Assembly (NCBI GenBank): GCA_948852375.1
Contig: CAQOYX010000033.1
Coordinates: 1 to 7,682, forward strand
Source of the DNA: an uncultured Clostridia bacterium
Lineage (GTDB): Bacteria > Bacillota_A > Clostridia > TANB77 > CAG-508
Direction of reading: 5' to 3'
DNA: 7,682 bases
The notes below the pieces were generated by a model. The model did no database searches and was not told where the DNA came from. It saw nothing but the letters and a program-made list of their open reading frames with translations. This document shows, in pieces, positions 6,232 to 7,682 of this stretch. The position numbers were made by a program, and so were the translations under genes. Position 1 is the stretch's first letter; each line of letters opens with the position of its first letter.

Positions 6232-7133
6232 TTTCCTCACACCTTTCTATAATATCCAATCCAACTAAGCCTGTATATGCTCCACTTTTACTTATGTACT
6301 TATCATATATACCTACAATAATTTGGTTTAGTCTTTTTTCATTATCTTCTGTTTTTATTATAATTTCATCTGCAACAAAGCCAAGTAATAATCCGCTTTT
6401 CTTTTCCTAGTGATGAAAATGGTATTACTCTAAACTTTGGTAGATATTCTTTTTCTTCTTCATTTAATATATTTTCTTTTCCACCTCCTAATATTTGGTT
6501 TAAATTATCTATAATTCCTTTTGGAATTATTTTTTCTAAAATTTTACTTTCTGCTACTATAACTGGCATTCCACTTATTGGGTCTTTTAGCATATTTCCA
6601 GTATCTATCATTGCTTTTATTTGTACACTTTTTTCTTTAAAAAATATTTCTATATCACAAAACATGTCTTTTTTTGTGATTTTTCCTTTTACTAATTTGA
6701 ATGCTATATTTACTATTACAAAACCTACTATTCCTCCAAGTAGTGCTATTTTTATAGGGTATGTTCCTGTTAAGTAACCATTTCTTACTAAGATGTCTTG
6801 CGGTTTTACAAAATATAATAGGCAAAATGCACATCCTCCAAAGGCAAATGATACTAAATAAAATAATATAAGTTGTTTTAATAATGTTTTTATGTTTTTT
6901 GGTGTAAATGCTATGTATATCATTGTGATTGATATAATTATTTTACATATAAATTTTTTGTATATTTCTAGTATTGGTATGAAAGTTAATATTGCATATA
7001 TTCCCCCAAGTAGGCTTGATATGATGATTTTTGTTTGTTTTATTTTTACTTTACATATAAGTCCTGTAGCAAACAATATGATATAGTTCATGCATACGTT
7101 TTCTAGTAATATTACATCTAAATATATCGTCGT
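6203..7133 (-). CDS. spoIIGA: SpoIIGA, membrane aspartic protease that processes pro-SigmaE; one-base frameshift and non-canonical start
   Basis: SpoIIGA sits in the septal membrane and activates pro-SigmaE. The first half has about five membrane segments. The second half holds the protease domain with the aspartic motif [10 protein letters not shown], catalytic Asp near residue 177 of the restored protein, and the later GMPVIVAE. The frame runs 7133-6396, then one surplus base (6395, C on the coding strand) breaks it. As read it ends in a false tail at 6366. Removing the base restores [19 protein letters not shown] and a C-terminus ending at the TAG 6203-6205, inside sigE. Upstream of the first ATG (7091) the frame continues as [13 protein letters not shown], typical of SpoIIGA N-termini, and a strong Shine-Dalgarno lies at 7141-7148, but no ATG, GTG or TTG is present. 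ACG 7133 is at the ideal distance. The restored length is about 309 residues, as in Bacillus subtilis. Confidence 0.93.
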
Positions 7134-7140
7134 GCTTATT

Positions 7141-7148
7141 CCTCCTTT
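7141..7148 (-). promoter_or_regulatory. Ribosome binding site of spoIIGA that points to an ACG start
   Basis: The minus strand reads AAAGGAGG here. A start with the usual 7-base gap falls exactly on ACG 7133. The first canonical start in frame, ATG 7091, is about 50 bases away and has no good ribosome binding site of its own. Upstream, the frame is closed by TAA at 7155-7157. Confidence 0.7.
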
Positions 7149-7243
7149 GCTCTTTTATTGCTATATCGTTTTAATTTGTTATTTGTTTAACTTTTTCTAT
7201 TGTACAACTTTATGTGCTAAAAGTATGTCATAACGTGGTGTAG

Positions 7244-7284
7244 AAAAAAAGAAATAATCTACTTTTTTAGATTATTTCTTTTTT
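7244..7284. terminator. Bidirectional rho-independent terminator upstream of spoIIGA
   Basis: GAAATAATCTA (7251-7261) pairs perfectly with TAGATTATTTC (7268-7278) around a 6-base loop. The stem is flanked by seven A on the left and six T on the right, so T-runs follow it on both strands. It isolates the leftward spoIIGA transcript from anything coming from the right. It lies between units that appear to be transcribed away from each other, which is unusual for a terminator. Confidence 0.8.
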
Positions 7285-7352
7285 ATATTCCTATTAAATT
7301 GCAAATTTTAACAATTGTATTGTAATTATTATGCGTTTTACTAATAGTTTTA

Positions 7353-7384
7353 TTAAAATGTTATGTATTTACATAACATTTTAA
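7353..7384. promoter_or_regulatory. Perfect 15-bp palindrome, candidate operator
   Basis: TTAAAATGTTATGTA (7353-7367) and its exact reverse complement TACATAACATTTTAA (7370-7384) are separated by two T. The right arm ends 7 bases before the -35 element of the promoter at 7392-7420. There is no T-run after it, and the position just upstream of -35 is typical of a dimeric activator or repressor site. The regulator is not in the window. Confidence 0.6.
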
Positions 7385-7391
7385 TTATGTA

Positions 7392-7420
7392 TTGCATTTT
7401 GTAAAATTATGTGTTATACT
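7392..7420 (+). promoter_or_regulatory. Near-consensus SigA promoter of the right-end unit
   Basis: TTGCAT (7392-7397), a 17-base spacer and TATACT (7415-7420) form a strong housekeeping promoter. The transcript would start near 7427. Its 5' end can form a short hairpin, AGGC (7431-7434) with GCCT (7441-7444), and runs into the two mini-ORFs. Confidence 0.75.
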
Positions 7421-7483
7421 TAATTTGTACAGGCAATAAAGCCTTACATCATAGTTGGTAAACACATCGAAAGGAGAGACATT

Positions 7484-7570
7484 ATGAAAAACAAAGATCC
7501 CATTATTTTACCCGTACTAATTAAAAAAATTTTATTGACGTGTAGGCGGCTGGTTCCAGCCAGGAGGTAA
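7484..7570 (+). CDS. Candidate 28-residue leader peptide
   Basis: This ORF has an ATG placed 7 bases after GGAG (AAGGAGAG at 7471-7478) and lies about 57 bases after the likely transcription start. The peptide has a short hydrophobic core (IILPVLIKKILLTC) and an arginine-rich end (RRLVPARR). Its stop codon directly follows an AGGAGG at 7562-7567, which serves the next mini-ORF, and its last codons run through a perfect hairpin, GGCTGG/CCAGCC (7548-7561). This layout suits a regulatory leader peptide whose translation opens or closes the downstream site. A small membrane-active peptide, such as a type I toxin, is an alternative. I do not recognise the sequence. Confidence 0.45.
   Translation: MKNKDPIILPVLIKKILLTCRRLVPARR
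7548..7561 (+). promoter_or_regulatory. Hairpin abutting a strong ribosome binding site
   Basis: GGCTGG and CCAGCC form a perfect 6-bp inverted repeat with only two bases between (five pairs with a four-base loop is more realistic). The AGGAGG of the second mini-ORF begins at the next base. Ribosomes translating the 28-residue ORF must melt this hairpin. Confidence 0.5.
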
Positions 7571-7574
7571 CTGT

Positions 7575-7604
7575 ATGATTGGTTTTTTTTCGGGATACTT
7601 TTAG
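7575..7604 (+). CDS. Candidate 9-residue mini-ORF with a very strong ribosome binding site
   Basis: ATG 7575 is 7 bases after a full AGGAGG (7562-7567), the best start context in this part of the window. As read it encodes MIGFFSGYF and stops. It contains a run of eight T (7583-7590). One extra T would change the product to MIGFFFGILLVPT, and one fewer to a 14-residue peptide, so a miscounted run or slippage could matter. It may be a second leader peptide, or the truncated start of a longer gene. Function unknown. Confidence 0.35.
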   Translation: MIGFFSGYF

Positions 7605-7682
7605 TTCCAACTTAAGTTAGACTTTTTTCTAACTATATGTGCGTGTTCCTTATGGTACACTAGAACGGCGGGGTTATATATA
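7605..7682 (+). other. End of window: small hairpins, no gene start identified
   Basis: Two hairpins are visible: GTTAGA/TCTAAC (7616-7633, loop of mostly T) and GTGTTCC/GGTACAC (7643-7660, six of seven pairs, TTAT loop). Neither is followed by a T-run, so neither is a good terminator. No ORF with a ribosome binding site starts here before the window ends. The pattern of successive hairpins is compatible with a long structured leader. Confidence 0.35.

Noticed and set aside
7160..7243. Spo0A box upstream of spoIIGA
   Set aside because: The best candidate, around GTTGTACAA on the minus strand, matches only about six of nine positions of TTTGTCGAA. The promoter is expected here, but I cannot place it.
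1..7682. CRISPR array, tRNA or rRNA genes, transposase or phage genes
   Set aside because: No regularly spaced repeats, no tRNA-like cloverleaf, no rRNA conserved blocks and no recombinase or transposase motifs were seen on either strand.

Overview
The window looks like chromosomal DNA from a low-GC, endospore-forming member of the Clostridia (Bacillota). The base composition is strongly AT-rich, the Shine-Dalgarno sites are strong, and it carries the signature set spoIIGA-sigE-sigG together with a yaaL-bofA pair. A species cannot be named from the sequence.

Layout. Positions 1-294 hold a promoter and a glmS ribozyme that lead into glmS (295-2137, + strand). A bidirectional terminator (2188-2220) separates glmS from an unrecognised small gene (2292-2615, - strand), which is bracketed by a perfect 12-bp inverted repeat. 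Leftward-transcribed genes follow: bofA-like (2746-3009), yaaL/DUF2508-like (3112-3405), a terminator (3505-3551), a two-alpha-repeat cation exchanger (3576-4421), an unassigned hairpin RNA-like island (4490-4594), sigG (4625-5398) with a SigF/SigG-type promoter (5435-5465), sigE (5494-6231) and spoIIGA (6203-7133). The right end (7149-7682) differs in character. It has a bidirectional terminator, a perfect 15-bp palindrome just upstream of a near-consensus SigA promoter, and two overlapping mini-ORFs with excellent ribosome binding sites and a hairpin between them. It reads like a regulated leader whose main gene lies beyond the window.

How the genes fit together. SpoIIGA is the membrane protease that activates pro-SigmaE in the mother cell. 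SigmaG then acts in the forespore, and BofA restrains pro-SigmaK processing in organisms that use that checkpoint. glmS is a separate cell-wall precursor gene with its own feedback ribozyme.

Irregularities. glmS and spoIIGA each carry one extra base, and both lesions are a C inserted inside an expected GGG on the coding strand. spoIIGA also lacks a canonical start codon at its conserved N-terminus, with ACG at the position ideally spaced from the Shine-Dalgarno. The shared form of the two insertions, in an essential gene and a sporulation gene, points to sequence error more than to real gene decay, but this cannot be settled from the sequence alone. The most interesting unexplained elements are the minus-strand structured RNA between sigG and the exchanger gene, and the palindrome-promoter-mini-ORF cassette at the right end.
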